Shown in pieces: positions 1 through 10,198 of a stretch of DNA of 64,000 nucleotides. A program made the position numbers and the translations under genes. The stretch spans positions 95,384 through 159,383 of the forward strand of contig NZ_JASPHQ010000003.1 in assembly GCF_030227225.1 (NCBI RefSeq). The letters are read 5' to 3'. Position 1 is the first letter of the stretch; every line of letters starts with the position of its first letter. The notes under the pieces are model-generated. The model saw only the letters and a program-made list of their open reading frames with translations, made no database searches and was not told the origin of the DNA. This DNA is from Corynebacterium rhinophilum (GTDB lineage: Bacteria > Actinomycetota > Actinomycetes > Mycobacteriales > Mycobacteriaceae).

Positions 1-235
1 GGAGCAATTCGCGCAGGTGCAGGCTAATCTCTTCCAGCGTGGAGCCGGCGACGGGGGCGATAGTATCTTCGGCAAGAGCGGCAATGAGCGCCTGCTTATT
101 GGCGATGTGCCAATACAATGCGCCTGGAGCAACGCCGAGGGAAGAAGCGACGCGGCGCATGGTGACATCGGCAAGCCCATAAGTATTCAATAGGGTCGTG
201 GCGGCCTCGATGATGCTCTCGCGATGTAGTTGCAC
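1..235 (-). CDS. TetR-family transcriptional regulator, N-terminal part
   Basis: The first ~78 residues of a TetR repressor are present; the gene runs off the left edge. A typical N-terminal helix-turn-helix is visible, with MRRVASSLGVAPGALYWHI followed by NKQALIAALAE, resembling the DNA-binding head of classic TetR proteins. The start is a GTG at 235, because an in-frame stop lies upstream and no other good start is available. A TACAAT hexamer sits exactly 7 nt before this GTG, which suggests a leaderless transcript. It is divergent from the lipoprotein gene at 397, which may be a target. The ligand-binding domain is outside the window, so the effector cannot be guessed. Confidence 0.88.
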   Translation of the reverse strand, partial: MQLHRESIIEAATTLLNTYGLADVTMRRVASSLGVAPGALYWHIANKQALIAALAEDTIAPVAGSTLEEISLHLRELL

Positions 236-242
236 AGTGGAA

Positions 243-248
243 ATTGTA
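243..248 (-). promoter_or_regulatory. -10 element of tetR, leaderless configuration
   Basis: TACAAT on the minus strand is followed by 7 nt and then the GTG start at 235. No ribosome-binding site is visible between them, so transcription probably begins at or next to the start codon. Confidence 0.5.
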
Positions 249-291
249 CGTGTTTCAGCGCGGCAAGGAATAGCTCACAGGTACTTTTAAG

Positions 292-322
292 ACTGCAATA
301 ATGTCTCTTGCAAACTTGCATT
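292..322. promoter_or_regulatory. Divergent control region with TGCAA/TTGCA repeats
   Basis: Between the divergent tetR and lipoprotein genes lies TGCAA-N9-TTGCA, an inverted repeat, followed 3 nt later by another TTGCA. Its position between a TetR gene and its neighbour fits an operator, but the assignment is inferred only from symmetry and place. Confidence 0.3.
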
Positions 323-396
323 GTTAGGATTGCGGGGACAACAGAACCCGTCGTGAGGCGGCTTCGCATTCGAAAGATTGATTCAGGAGCTCTCCC

Positions 397-1158
397 TTGT
401 CCTTTTTGACCCCTGCAAAGAAGTCCCTTTTCGCGGTCGCTATGGTTGCCCCGCTTGCCTTAGCTGCATGTAGCTCGGAGGATGAGGACGATTCGACGAA
501 GACCACGTCGTCTTCGTCTGCTACCTCGTCCTCTGAGACCTCCGCGAAGGAATCGGCGAAAAAGTCTGAGGACAAAGACGCCGATAAGGACAAGAAGGAA
601 GAAAAGGACAAGAAAAAGGCCGCCGAGGACCCTAAGGAGAAGGGTGAAGAAGGCGGCAATGCGGGCGCCAACGCAAACCCCATTGAGAATGGGGACGATC
701 CCTTCGCCAACGCCCAGGACATCAAGCCCATTGAAGGTGGGCACGAAGCAAGCGATGGCGATAAGCAGGCCATTGAGCAGTTGGTGCGCGGACAGCATGA
801 GATTGACAATGTCAAGGACTACTTTGGCTACATGCCAGCACATGCCTGCAAGGCCGTGCGCGAAGGCGAGTCCGGGGATTTCCAGCAGTACCTCAACTAC
901 GTCGATAGCCTGCCCAACCAGTCCTTTGCAGAATACGCAAACTCCATGCGCCAGCAAAGCCAGGGCAATGCCAAGATCAATGAGTTCGCCAACCAGCTAG
1001 AGGCCATCCCTACCTCCACTAAGCTGGAATCGATCAATGACGTTGTGGTCAATGGTGATGATGCCTCCGCTACCGTGAGCGTGTCGAACCCGGAAGGTAC
1101 CGATACCTCCACCGTTCGTTTCCGCCGCGAGGACGGTAACTGGACCTTCTGTAACTAA
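397..1158 (+). CDS. Putative lipoprotein with acidic linker
   Basis: A 253-residue exported protein of unknown function. Residues 1-25 form a lipoprotein signal peptide with lipobox LAAC, making Cys25 the predicted diacylglyceryl acceptor. A Ser/Glu/Lys/Asp-rich low-complexity linker (about 26-110) would carry the C-terminal domain away from the membrane. The last ~140 residues form a mixed alpha/beta domain with two Cys (in HACKA and TFCN) that could pair outside the cell; the overall shape recalls NTF2-like lipoproteins, which is a guess. The start is TTG at 397, preceded by AGGAG at 385-389 with 7-nt spacing. The downstream membrane gene begins 1 nt after its stop, so the two are probably co-transcribed. 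Confidence 0.8.
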   Translation: MSFLTPAKKSLFAVAMVAPLALAACSSEDEDDSTKTTSSSSATSSSETSAKESAKKSEDKDADKDKKEEKDKKKAAEDPKEKGEEGGNAGANANPIENGDDPFANAQDIKPIEGGHEASDGDKQAIEQLVRGQHEIDNVKDYFGYMPAHACKAVREGESGDFQQYLNYVDSLPNQSFAEYANSMRQQSQGNAKINEFANQLEAIPTSTKLESINDVVVNGDDASATVSVSNPEGTDTSTVRFRREDGNWTFCN

Positions 1159-1159
1159 A

Positions 1160-1708
1160 TTGTCTTTCCGCCAAGCTCGCTTGCCCCGCACTCTCGGTTT
1201 CGGTGCGGGGCTCCTGGCGTGTTCCCTGTTCGTTTTCGGCATCTGTGGCGCGCTTTGGGGGTTTATGCGCCCTACGATGACCGGGCATGCTGTTGACGGT
1301 GGCGGCTACGCCATTGAAGCGGTGGGCAACGCACAATTCGTCGCGTTTATGACCTTTGCACTCGTCACGGGTTTCTTGGGGCTGTGCCTCGGACTGGCCG
1401 CATTTTCCCAGCGCCGCGGGCGCGGTCTCACGATGTTGCTGTGGGTAGGGCTATGCGCGCTTACCGGTGCGGCTTCCTTCTACGTCTTTGGTGGCATCAC
1501 CGCAACGCACCCGCCGGAGAACCCAGGGGACGTCGTGGAATTTGCGCCGAATTTTTCGCCGGCCGTGGCCTGGGCGGTAGCCCCATTTTTGGCCATGTTT
1601 TCCTACTGGTGCACCGCGTTTATTAGCTCCGACGCGGACTGGGAAGCTGCCGGCAAGGAGTCTGCTCAAGAGGCCAGTGCGCAACGTGAAGTAGTTACGC
1701 CCACTTAA
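1160..1708 (+). CDS. Four-helix membrane protein of unknown function
   Basis: A 182-residue integral membrane protein. Four hydrophobic segments are apparent at about residues 8-33, 53-76, 90-112 and 132-156, and the C-terminal ~25 residues are polar and probably cytoplasmic. It follows the lipoprotein stop codon with one base between and uses a TTG start, so translation is probably coupled. Its end overlaps the convergent YbjN-like gene by 14 nt. No family was recognised; pairing with a surface lipoprotein suggests an envelope role, by context only. Confidence 0.7.
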   Translation: MSFRQARLPRTLGFGAGLLACSLFVFGICGALWGFMRPTMTGHAVDGGGYAIEAVGNAQFVAFMTFALVTGFLGLCLGLAAFSQRRGRGLTMLLWVGLCALTGAASFYVFGGITATHPPENPGDVVEFAPNFSPAVAWAVAPFLAMFSYWCTAFISSDADWEAAGKESAQEASAQREVVTPT

Positions 1709-2603
1709 CCGGGGAGCTGCCACAGAATTCTCGCGCGATGTCATCGATTGCGTGCAGGATGGCATCGAGGCTGTGGCTTAAAACCCGCAGCAGTTGGCAT
1801 TGGTTAAGGCCCGCCCCGGTCAGGGTCGGCACATCGACATGGATATGGAGGCCGGCGTCGGTGGAGCGGCAGTAGGCCGTGGCGCTGTGGTTCGCTCGGT
1901 TCCAGTCATTGCAGATCAAAAACAAACGGGTGAAATCGTCCTCATCCGCATTCAGCTCCCACCGGCCTGTGGTGATGAGGCTTGGCCCAGAGTCGAGGGT
2001 AAAGGTGCAAGCGATGGAATTGACTAGGGCAAATAGGCAGATTTCCCCATCGCTATGGAAGCGGTCGATGCCTATTTGCGGCAGAGCGGCGGCGAGGAGA
2101 TCCAAAGTGAACGCGGGCTGTATAGCGGCATCGTCTGGAGCGAGCACAAGTTCTGGTTCTTGGGCCAGGGTGGGAAACTCGCGCGTCGCCACGCTGATGA
2201 GTACCTCTGCGCCGTTGAGTGCGGCGGGCACAAAAGCGGCCAATTGATCGTGCGTTGGTGCAGTTCCAGTACTGAAGTGGCTCTGCCCACTCAGCACTAG
2301 CAAACCTGCCTCGTCATAGTCCAGCACGGCGGTGGGGTAGAGGCAATCGGCATTCCACGCGGTGATAAATCGGGACAGCGCGGCGGCCTCGCCCAAGTCA
2401 ACCGCGCCGCGCAGAGTGGTGTGCAGGTGGACAACCACATCGTCGGCCTGCGACACAAATACCAGAGTGGACCCCTCCTGCCCATGGGAAATGACGAGTT
2501 CCCCAGTAGGTAGCGCCCAATAGGAATAATCAAGCTCGCGGACGATGGCGCGCAGGTGCCGCTCAAGACTGGTGGATTCAAATTCGATCATCATGCACCG
2601 CAC
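1695..2603 (-). CDS. YbjN-like domain protein
   Basis: A 302-residue soluble protein that looks like two related halves, each with the alpha/beta pattern of YbjN/type III chaperone-like domains (for example LERHLRAIVREL near the N-terminus, and DLLAAALPQIGIDRF around residue 180). Actinobacterial genomes often carry such proteins near hisD; function is unknown. The start is GTG at 2603; ATG codons at 2594 or 2591 in the same frame are equally possible, because the weak GAAGG-type ribosome site could serve either. It is divergent from hisD and convergent with the preceding membrane gene. Confidence 0.65.
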   Translation of the reverse strand: MRCMMIEFESTSLERHLRAIVRELDYSYWALPTGELVISHGQEGSTLVFVSQADDVVVHLHTTLRGAVDLGEAAALSRFITAWNADCLYPTAVLDYDEAGLLVLSGQSHFSTGTAPTHDQLAAFVPAALNGAEVLISVATREFPTLAQEPELVLAPDDAAIQPAFTLDLLAAALPQIGIDRFHSDGEICLFALVNSIACTFTLDSGPSLITTGRWELNADEDDFTRLFLICNDWNRANHSATAYCRSTDAGLHIHVDVPTLTGAGLNQCQLLRVLSHSLDAILHAIDDIAREFCGSSPVKWA

Positions 2604-2671
2604 ACTCGCCTTCGCTGGAAGTTGATTTGAGTCTATCGCTCAAGAGGGTGTCCCCGCGGCGCTTTGGGCGA

Positions 2672-2677
2672 TAGTAT
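2672..2677 (+). promoter_or_regulatory. Candidate -10 of the his operon
   Basis: TAGTAT lies about 55 nt ahead of the chosen hisD start and would give a leader of roughly 48 nt. No convincing -35 is seen, as is common in corynebacteria, and no T-box or leader peptide with a His run is visible. Confidence 0.4.
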
Positions 2678-2731
2678 ATTGGTTTGTCTACAGATATAGC
2701 CCACGGTGATCAACCAGAAAGTGAGCCAGGA

Positions 2732-4042
2732 ATGCTTCGAACCATCGATCTCCGCGGTCAACAGCTTCGCCCCGCCACGCTGCGCCGCGTTCTTCCGCGC
2801 GGCGGCACCGATGTCAATTCCGTCATGGGCACCGTCGTGCCGATGGTGAATAAGGTGCGCGACGAAGGCGTCCAAGCGGCGTTGGATTATGGGGAGCAAT
2901 TCGATGGGGTGCGCCCGTCGTCCCTGCGCGTGCCCCAGGCGGAACTGGAGCGGGCCGCCGAAGAACTTGATCCCCAGGTGCGCTCGGCCATCGAGGCCTC
3001 CATTGCGCGAGTGCGCCGCGTGCATGCTGACCAAAAGCCGGATCCGCACACGACGCAGCTGGCACCCGGCGCCACCGTGACCGAGGTTTTCCGCCCCATC
3101 GAGCGCGTTGGCCTCTATGTTCCCGGCGGCAAGGCGGTCTACCCGTCTTCAGTCATCATGAATACCGTGCCAGCGCAAGAGGCCGGTGCCTCCAGCTTGG
3201 TGGTCGCCTCCCCGCCGCAAAAAGATCACGGAGGATTGCCACACCCTACGGTCTTGGCCACGTGCCACATGCTGGGCGTGGAGGAAGTTTGGGCCGTTGG
3301 TGGCGGCCAGGCGGTAGCGCTTTTGGCCTACGGCGATGCGGAAGAAGACGTAGAGCCCGTGGACATGATTACCGGGCCGGGCAATATCTTTGTCGCGGCG
3401 GCGAAAAGGGCGGTGCGCGGGGTGGTCGGCACCGATGCGGAGGCTGGCCCGACCGAAATCGCCATTTTGGCGGATGAGACCGCAAATCCCGTCTACGTTG
3501 CCTATGACCTCATCTCTCAGGCGGAGCATGATCCGATGGCGGCAAGCGTGTTAATTACGGCATCGGAAAGCGTGGCCCAGCAGGTAAATCAGGAGGTTGA
3601 GCGCCGCTATACGGCAACGGAGAACTCCGCCCGCGCCGCCGAGGCTTTAACCGGCGAGCAATCCGGCATCGTGCTGGTGGATTCCGTGGACGCGGGCATC
3701 GCCGTGGCGAATGCTTATGCCGCCGAACACCTAGAAATCCACACCGCGGAGCCGCACGCGGTGGCAGAGCGCATCAACCACGCCGGCGCCATTTTCGTCG
3801 GGGCGTATTCCCCGGTGCCTTTAGGGGACTATTCGGCCGGTTCCAACCACGTGCTGCCTACCTCGGGCACGGCGCGGTTTTCGGCTGGGCTTTCTACCCA
3901 CACCTTCCTCCGGCCGGTCAATCTCATCGATTATGACCGCGGCGCCCTGGAAGAAATCGCCCCCAACGTCATTGCCTTTGCTAATGCCGAGCGCCTTCCC
4001 GCCCACGGGGAGGCCATTCGAGCCCGATTCGAGGAGAAATAA
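2732..4042 (+). CDS. hisD: Histidinol dehydrogenase
   Basis: Catalyses the last two steps of histidine synthesis, histidinol to histidine, with two NAD+ and a zinc ion. The 436-residue frame carries the family hallmarks: [12 protein letters not shown], the catalytic Glu-His pair in SQAEHD, AEHLEIH, and the [15 protein letters not shown] motif. The frame is open from TTG 2684, but ATG 2732 is preferred: [10 protein letters not shown] aligns with the start of other corynebacterial HisD proteins, and a GAAAGTGAG ribosome-site-like stretch lies just upstream. The stop is immediately followed by the hisC ATG, so this is the first gene of a tightly packed his operon. Confidence 0.95.
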   Translation: MLRTIDLRGQQLRPATLRRVLPRGGTDVNSVMGTVVPMVNKVRDEGVQAALDYGEQFDGVRPSSLRVPQAELERAAEELDPQVRSAIEASIARVRRVHADQKPDPHTTQLAPGATVTEVFRPIERVGLYVPGGKAVYPSSVIMNTVPAQEAGASSLVVASPPQKDHGGLPHPTVLATCHMLGVEEVWAVGGGQAVALLAYGDAEEDVEPVDMITGPGNIFVAAAKRAVRGVVGTDAEAGPTEIAILADETANPVYVAYDLISQAEHDPMAASVLITASESVAQQVNQEVERRYTATENSARAAEALTGEQSGIVLVDSVDAGIAVANAYAAEHLEIHTAEPHAVAERINHAGAIFVGAYSPVPLGDYSAGSNHVLPTSGTARFSAGLSTHTFLRPVNLIDYDRGALEEIAPNVIAFANAERLPAHGEAIRARFEEK

Positions 4043-5155
<1,113 letters not shown>

Positions 5156-5158
5156 GAT

Positions 5159-5761
5159 ATGACAAACCGTGTGGGGCGTGCCCAAAGAGCAACATCGGAA
5201 TCGGATATCACCGTTTCCATCGACCTAGACGGCACCGGGAAAAGCGATATTTCCACTGGGCTGCCGTTCTTTGACCATATGCTTACCGCATTTGCCACAC
5301 ACGGTCTATTTGACCTGCAGGTAAAGGCCACCGGTGATGTGGAGGTTGACGCCCACCACACCGTGGAAGATACCGCCATCGTGCTAGGCCAGGCCCTGCG
5401 GGAAGCCGTGGGGGACAAGGCCGGGATTCGCCGCTTCGGCTCCCAATTACTACCCATGGATGAAGCGCTGGTAGAGGCGGTAGTGGACTTTTCGGGCCGT
5501 GCATACTTCGTGATGAATGGCGAGCCGGAACACCTGCAGTGGCAGATCATCGGCGGGCACTATGCCACGGTGATTAACCGCCACTTCTTCGAATCCCTGG
5601 CCACGCACGCAGCCATTACCCTGCACGTCAACGTGCGCTACGGCCGCGATCCGCACCACGTGACCGAGGCGGAATACAAGGCTGTAGCCCGCGCGCTGCG
5701 CGCTGCCGTGGACCAAGATCCGCGCCAGACTGGCATCCCTTCGACGAAGGGAGCCCTGTAG
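5159..5761 (+). CDS. hisB: Imidazoleglycerol-phosphate dehydratase
   Basis: A 200-residue manganese-dependent dehydratase making imidazole acetol phosphate from imidazoleglycerol phosphate. It is the monofunctional form, with no phosphatase domain. Diagnostic metal-binding motifs are [20 protein letters not shown] and the second [10 protein letters not shown] block, with [12 protein letters not shown] near the end. AAAGGAG just before the ATG, partly inside the hisC end, serves as ribosome site. Only 3 nt separate it from hisC. Confidence 0.95.
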   Translation: MTNRVGRAQRATSESDITVSIDLDGTGKSDISTGLPFFDHMLTAFATHGLFDLQVKATGDVEVDAHHTVEDTAIVLGQALREAVGDKAGIRRFGSQLLPMDEALVEAVVDFSGRAYFVMNGEPEHLQWQIIGGHYATVINRHFFESLATHAAITLHVNVRYGRDPHHVTEAEYKAVARALRAAVDQDPRQTGIPSTKGAL

Positions 5762-5764
5762 CCC

Positions 5765-5932
5765 GTGCAGTTTATGATCCTCATCCTGTTTTTGGTGGCA
5801 GGCCTCTTGGTAGGAGGGGCTTGGTCCGCGTATCAGCAGGACTCGAAGTTTTTTACGGTCGTCGCCGCGCTTTTAGCCGTTATTACCGTGGCCGCGGCCA
5901 TCGCCTGGATGGTTGGAGGCTTTAGTAAATGA
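5765..5932 (+). CDS. Small two-helix membrane protein in the his operon
   Basis: A 55-residue protein starting at GTG 5765, 3 nt after the hisB stop, and ending in an ATGA overlap with the MFS transporter. Two hydrophobic stretches (about residues 3-20 and 30-52) flank a short polar loop containing YQQDSKFF, so it is probably a hairpin in the membrane. A small membrane protein occupies the same place in other corynebacterial his operons as I recall them. Its overlap with the transporter suggests it helps that protein, but the function is unknown. Confidence 0.75.
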   Translation: MQFMILILFLVAGLLVGGAWSAYQQDSKFFTVVAALLAVITVAAAIAWMVGGFSK

Positions 5933-7179
5933 GCGAGTCCCAAGAGACCAATATTTGGAAGGTGCCCGGCTATACGCCGACGATGGTAGCCATCGCAGCC
6001 GCCTTTGGCGCCTGGTCCATCCTGCTTCCCGTGGTGCCGCTGGCCGTCATTGATTCTGGCGGTTCCGCGACCTTGGCGGGTGGATCCACCGGTATCTTCA
6101 TGGCTTTTACCGTAGCCACGCAGATCATGTCCCCGTGGCTTTTGCGCCGCTGGGGTTACCGGCGCGTGATGGCGCTATCCGCTTTTACCCTAGGCGTCCC
6201 GGCCTTTGGCCACCTGCTGGGCACCGACGCCTGGATCGTTTTGCTATTTTCCGCCATGCGCGGGGTGGGCTTCGGTGCCCTCACCGTGTCCGAATCCGCG
6301 CTGATTGCAGAGCTCTCCCCGGTGCGTCTGCTGGGCAAGGCCACCGGCATGATTGGTGTATTTACAGGCTTGGGGCAGATGATCTTCTTGCCGCTCGGCT
6401 TGTTCATGGCGGATTCGCTAGGGTACGCCTCTACCTATATCACCGCCGGTCTCATCGGCTTCTTGGGCTTTGCTATGTGCCTGCGCATTCCCAAGATCAA
6501 GGTCACCTTGGCCGAGGATAATGACGAGGAAGTCAATATCATCCGCGTTCCCACCTGGAAGCTGGTATTGGTCCCGGCCCTGGCCTTGACCACTTTCTCC
6601 ATGAGCTACGGCGCCATTTCCTCTTTCTTGTCCCCCGCAATGCAGGAGCTCGATGCCGCAAAGGGCGCCAGCCTAGCCGGTGTCATGCTTTCCATCGTGG
6701 GCGGCGCGGCCATGATCTTTCGGTATTTCGCCGGCGTGGTCGCAGACCGCACGGGGGCCCCAGGTAGCTTGTACATTCCAAGCCAGATCATGGCGATCAT
6801 CGGCGTCGGGACGATTTCCCTGACCCTATTTATGGAAAGCTCCATCTGGTGGCTGGTGCTCGGCGCCGTTCTTTTTGGTGGCGCATTCGGTATCGCGCAA
6901 AACGAGGCCTTGCTATCCATGTTTGACCGGCTGCCCCGCGAGCGGGTTTCAGAGGCTTCGGCCATTTGGAATATTTTCTACGATAGTGGCACCGGCTTGG
7001 GCTCGACCCTGCTCGGTGCCATGGTGGCAGGCTACGGATACGACGGTGCTTTCGGAGCGGGGGTTGCGATCCTTATCGCCGGGTTGCTCTTGACCACGGT
7101 GGACTTCATCCTGGGCCGGACTCGCATCAGCGAGACCAACGATATCCGCACCCGATTGCGTCGAATGCGTAAGGTATAG
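5929..7179 (+). CDS. MFS transporter in the his operon
   Basis: A 416-residue major facilitator with about twelve hydrophobic helices, a typical loop motif LLRRWGYRRVMALS between helices 2 and 3, and a charged central loop (EDNDEEVNIIRVP). It sits between hisB and hisH in the same orientation, overlapping the 55-residue gene by ATGA and followed 3 nt later by hisH, so it is co-expressed with histidine synthesis. Export of histidine, an intermediate or a toxic analogue is a reasonable guess from this placement; the substrate cannot be read from the sequence. Confidence 0.85.
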   Translation: MSESQETNIWKVPGYTPTMVAIAAAFGAWSILLPVVPLAVIDSGGSATLAGGSTGIFMAFTVATQIMSPWLLRRWGYRRVMALSAFTLGVPAFGHLLGTDAWIVLLFSAMRGVGFGALTVSESALIAELSPVRLLGKATGMIGVFTGLGQMIFLPLGLFMADSLGYASTYITAGLIGFLGFAMCLRIPKIKVTLAEDNDEEVNIIRVPTWKLVLVPALALTTFSMSYGAISSFLSPAMQELDAAKGASLAGVMLSIVGGAAMIFRYFAGVVADRTGAPGSLYIPSQIMAIIGVGTISLTLFMESSIWWLVLGAVLFGGAFGIAQNEALLSMFDRLPRERVSEASAIWNIFYDSGTGLGSTLLGAMVAGYGYDGAFGAGVAILIAGLLLTTVDFILGRTRISETNDIRTRLRRMRKV

Positions 7180-7182
7180 CCC

Positions 7183-7815
7183 ATGACAAAATCAGTGGTG
7201 TTATTGGACTACGGCGCGGGCAATATTCGCTCCGCCCAGCGTGCCCTCGAGCGCGTCGGGGCGGAGGTAACCGTCACGGCGGATCCTTATCAGGCCCTTG
7301 AGGCGGATGGTCTGCTGGTTCCCGGCGTGGGCGCGTTCGATGCCTGCATGAAAGGGCTTAGGGCAGTGAATGGGCCAAGGGTCATCGGCCAGCGCCTAGC
7401 AGGGGAGCGGCCGGTCATGGGCATTTGTGTGGGCATGCAGGTGCTTTTCGATGCCGGCGTCGAGCACGGCATCCACTCCACAGGCTGCGGCGAATGGCCA
7501 GGGACAGTCGAGCGCCTGCAGTCCGACGTTTTGCCGCATATGGGCTGGAATACCGTCGAGATGCCGGATGACAGCGCCATGTTTGCTGGACTTAATGCCG
7601 ACGAGCGATTTTATTTCGTGCATACCTACGGCGTTCGCCGCTGGGAATTAGAAACCGTCATTACCCGCCCGCCGCTGGTGAGCTGGTCCACGCACGCCGG
7701 GGATTCTTTCGTGGCGGCGGTGGAAAATGGCGCTCTCTGGGCTACGCAATTCCACCCCGAAAAATCCGGAGATGCGGGCGCGCAGCTATTGGAAAACTGG
7801 ATGCAGACTCTCTAG
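7183..7815 (+). CDS. hisH: Imidazole glycerol phosphate synthase, glutaminase subunit
   Basis: A 210-residue class I glutamine amidotransferase that supplies ammonia to HisF. The nucleophile is Cys82 in GICVGMQ, with the His191-x-Glu193 pair in FHPEKSGD completing the triad, and DYGAGNIRS at the N-terminus is typical of HisH. Its partner HisF lies about 1.6 kb downstream in the same gene string. Confidence 0.95.
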   Translation: MTKSVVLLDYGAGNIRSAQRALERVGAEVTVTADPYQALEADGLLVPGVGAFDACMKGLRAVNGPRVIGQRLAGERPVMGICVGMQVLFDAGVEHGIHSTGCGEWPGTVERLQSDVLPHMGWNTVEMPDDSAMFAGLNADERFYFVHTYGVRRWELETVITRPPLVSWSTHAGDSFVAAVENGALWATQFHPEKSGDAGAQLLENWMQTL

Positions 7816-7828
7816 GTAGGATGAAACC

Positions 7829-8617
7829 ATGACTTTTACGCTTTTGCCCGCAGTCGATGTCGCCGGCGGAAAAGCCGTGCGCTTGGATCAGGGAGAAGCC
7901 GGCACCGAAAAGGTCTACGGCGCCCCGCGGGACGCCGCACTCGAGTGGCAGCGCCAAGGCGCCCAGTGGCTGCACTTTGTTGACCTCGATGCTGCCTTTA
8001 ATCGCGGTTCCAACCACGAGCAGATGGCGGGGATTACCCAAGAACTCGGCATTAATGTCGAGCTAACCGGCGGCATCCGCGATGATGCCGGGGTAGAGCG
8101 CGCGCTGGCCACTGGCGCGAACCGCATCAATATTGGCACCGCCGCCTTAGAAAACCCAGAGTGGATAGAAAAGATCCTTGGTAAGTATGGCGAGAAAGTT
8201 GCCGTGGACTTGGCGGTGCGCTTAGAAGATGGCGAGTGGCGCACAAAGGGCAATGGCTGGGTCTCCGATGGCGGGGATCTTTGGGAGGTACTCGAGCGCC
8301 TCGATGCCGCTGGGTGTCAACGCTTTGTGGTTACGGACGTGTCCAAGGACGGGACGCTGACTGGGCCCAATGTGGAATTACTGCGCGAGGTAGCTATGGC
8401 AACCGATGCCAAGGTGACCGCCTCCGGCGGCATTTCCTCCCTGGCAGATCTTAGGGAGCTGGCCCGGTATGAAAATGAGGGCATCGATTCGGCCATCATT
8501 GGCAAGGCGTTATATGAGGGAAACTTCAGCCTGAATGAGGCGCTAGCGGCGGTGGCAGAGGTAGAGCCGCTTCCCGCAGAGGTGCCCATCGATCCTTATG
8601 ACCCCGAGGAAGAGTAA
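7829..8617 (+). CDS. hisA: ProFAR isomerase, HisA-type (PriA-derived)
   Basis: A 262-residue (beta/alpha)8-barrel enzyme that isomerises ProFAR to PRFAR. The two catalytic aspartates are visible as Asp10 (LPAVDVAGG) and Asp170 ([10 protein letters not shown]), and GGIRDD supplies a phosphate-binding Arg. It resembles actinobacterial PriA, which also performs the TrpF reaction. By my alignment, however, the residues matching M. tuberculosis Asp130 and Arg143 are Ala129 and Asn142 (in [10 protein letters not shown]), while the Trp is kept. This predicts a histidine-only enzyme, like the corynebacterial 'subHisA' described in the literature. Confidence 0.93.
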   Translation: MTFTLLPAVDVAGGKAVRLDQGEAGTEKVYGAPRDAALEWQRQGAQWLHFVDLDAAFNRGSNHEQMAGITQELGINVELTGGIRDDAGVERALATGANRINIGTAALENPEWIEKILGKYGEKVAVDLAVRLEDGEWRTKGNGWVSDGGDLWEVLERLDAAGCQRFVVTDVSKDGTLTGPNVELLREVAMATDAKVTASGGISSLADLRELARYENEGIDSAIIGKALYEGNFSLNEALAAVAEVEPLPAEVPIDPYDPEEE

Positions 8618-8620
8618 ACG

Positions 8621-9391
8621 ATGATGGATCCGCGCGAGTTGGTGGCCTTCGCGGAGGCGGCCGTTGACCAAGTCGAACCCACCTTTCGATCCGGCATCGG
8701 GGCGCCACCGGCCCACTTTAAGAGCCGGGGCGATTTCGCCACAGAGGTGGACTTGGCCATCGAAAAGCAGCTGCGCGAAATCTTGCAGCAGATGACCGGT
8801 ATCCCGGTCTATGGAGAGGAATCCGGCGGAAGCATCCATGACACCGTGTGGGTGGTCGATCCAATCGATGGGACCGCAAATTATTCCGCGGGCAATCCCA
8901 TGGCCGGCATCTTGGTTGCCCTAGTTCACGAAGGCCAGCCGGTTGCGGCCATCTCAGATTTTCCTCTTTTAGGCAGGCGCTTGGTTGCCAGCGATGGATC
9001 GCCGCTGCGCTCTGCGGGTGGACCATCCGGCGGATTCGGTGGAGGGGAGGAGTCCCCAGAATTCGATGATGCCCGTGGGCACGTGGGGTGTTTTTCCAAC
9101 CTGCCCACCGCGGCATTCCACGAGCTGCGCGAAACCGGCTTGCGCCCACGCATCACGGGCTCAGTGGGGCTAGATAATGCCTTCGTTGCCCAGGGAGTTT
9201 TTGACGGTGCCGTCAATTTCTCGCCACACCCGTGGGATAACGCGGCGGGAGCGCTCCTTATCAAGGTAGCCGGAGGCATCGTCACGGATCCGGAGGGCAA
9301 TCCGTGGACCGTGAAGTCGCGGGGTATGGTCTCTGGTACCCCGCAGGTGCACGAGACAATCCTGGAAATCCTATCTCACCACACAAATTAA
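8621..9391 (+). CDS. impA: Inositol-monophosphatase-family phosphatase
   Basis: A 256-residue lithium-sensitive-type phosphatase. Metal-binding motifs are YGEESGG, VVDPIDGTANY and HPWDNAAGALLI, the standard set for inositol monophosphatases. In C. glutamicum the equivalent gene sits between hisA and hisF and is called impA, whereas the histidinol-phosphate phosphatase HisN of the same family is encoded elsewhere. Substrate specificity (inositol phosphate or histidinol phosphate) cannot be decided from the motifs. It starts 3 nt after the hisA stop. Confidence 0.88.
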   Translation: MMDPRELVAFAEAAVDQVEPTFRSGIGAPPAHFKSRGDFATEVDLAIEKQLREILQQMTGIPVYGEESGGSIHDTVWVVDPIDGTANYSAGNPMAGILVALVHEGQPVAAISDFPLLGRRLVASDGSPLRSAGGPSGGFGGGEESPEFDDARGHVGCFSNLPTAAFHELRETGLRPRITGSVGLDNAFVAQGVFDGAVNFSPHPWDNAAGALLIKVAGGIVTDPEGNPWTVKSRGMVSGTPQVHETILEILSHHTN

Positions 9392-9427
9392 TCCCACCCC
9401 ACCGACCTGTGAAGGAGTAAGCCCCGC

Positions 9428-10198
9428 ATGGCTGTAGCCGTTCGCATAATCCCGTGCCTTGATGTGGATCAAGGCCGCGTAGTCAAGGGCGTGAATTTTG
9501 CTCACCTGCGCGATGCAGGAGACCCCGTGGAATTAGCCGCACGCTATGAAGAATTGGGCGCAGACGAACTGACTTTTCTTGATGTCTCCGCATCCAAGCA
9601 CGGCCGGTCCACCATGCTCGATGTGGTACGCCGCACCGCCGATCAAGTCTTTATCCCCCTCACCGTGGGTGGGGGAGTGCGCAGCGTTGACGATGTCCGC
9701 GAGCTCTTGCGCACTGGCGCGGATAAGGTATCGGTCAATACCGCCGCGATAGGCAATCCCGACCTGCTGCGCGAATTGGCAGAAGTCTTTGGCTCGCAGT
9801 GCATCGTTTTATCCGTGGACGCACGGCGCACCGACGCGCCGCATGCACCGTCGGGGTTTGAAGTCACGACGCACGGCGGGACGACATCGGCTGGCATCGA
9901 TGCAGTGGAATGGGCCCGGACCGGCGCCGAGCTGGGCGTAGGGGAGATCCTTTTAAACTCCATGGATGCAGATGGCACGAAGGCCGGATTCGACCTCGAA
10001 CTTTTGCGCGTGGTGCGGGAAACGGTGAATATTCCCGTCATTGCCTCCGGTGGAGCGGGCGCGGCAGCGGACTTTCCACCCGCCGTTGAAGCCGGTGCCG
10101 ATGCCGTCCTGGCCGCCAGCATTTTCCACTTTGGGGAGGTAGAAATTGGCGAGGTCAAAAAGGCCCTGGCGGAGTCTGGCTACGAGGTGCGCCGATGA
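9428..10198 (+). CDS. hisF: Imidazole glycerol phosphate synthase, cyclase subunit
   Basis: A 256-residue (beta/alpha)8-barrel that uses ammonia from HisH to turn PRFAR into imidazole glycerol phosphate and AICAR. The N-terminal [19 protein letters not shown] contains the catalytic Asp12, and the second half-barrel has [17 protein letters not shown] and VIASGGAG, as expected. GAAGGAG precedes the ATG. The 3' end overlaps hisI by 4 nt (ATGA). Confidence 0.96.
   Translation: MAVAVRIIPCLDVDQGRVVKGVNFAHLRDAGDPVELAARYEELGADELTFLDVSASKHGRSTMLDVVRRTADQVFIPLTVGGGVRSVDDVRELLRTGADKVSVNTAAIGNPDLLRELAEVFGSQCIVLSVDARRTDAPHAPSGFEVTTHGGTTSAGIDAVEWARTGAELGVGEILLNSMDADGTKAGFDLELLRVVRETVNIPVIASGGAGAAADFPPAVEAGADAVLAASIFHFGEVEIGEVKKALAESGYEVRR

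Noticed and set aside
2684..2731. An earlier hisD start at TTG 2684
   Set aside because: It would lie at the expected transcription start after TAGTAT and adds 16 residues not typical of HisD; ATG 2732 is a better fit.
2605..2731. Histidine-responsive riboswitch or T-box before hisD
   Set aside because: The leader is only about 48 nt and shows no T-box specifier stem, antiterminator sequence or His-rich leader peptide.
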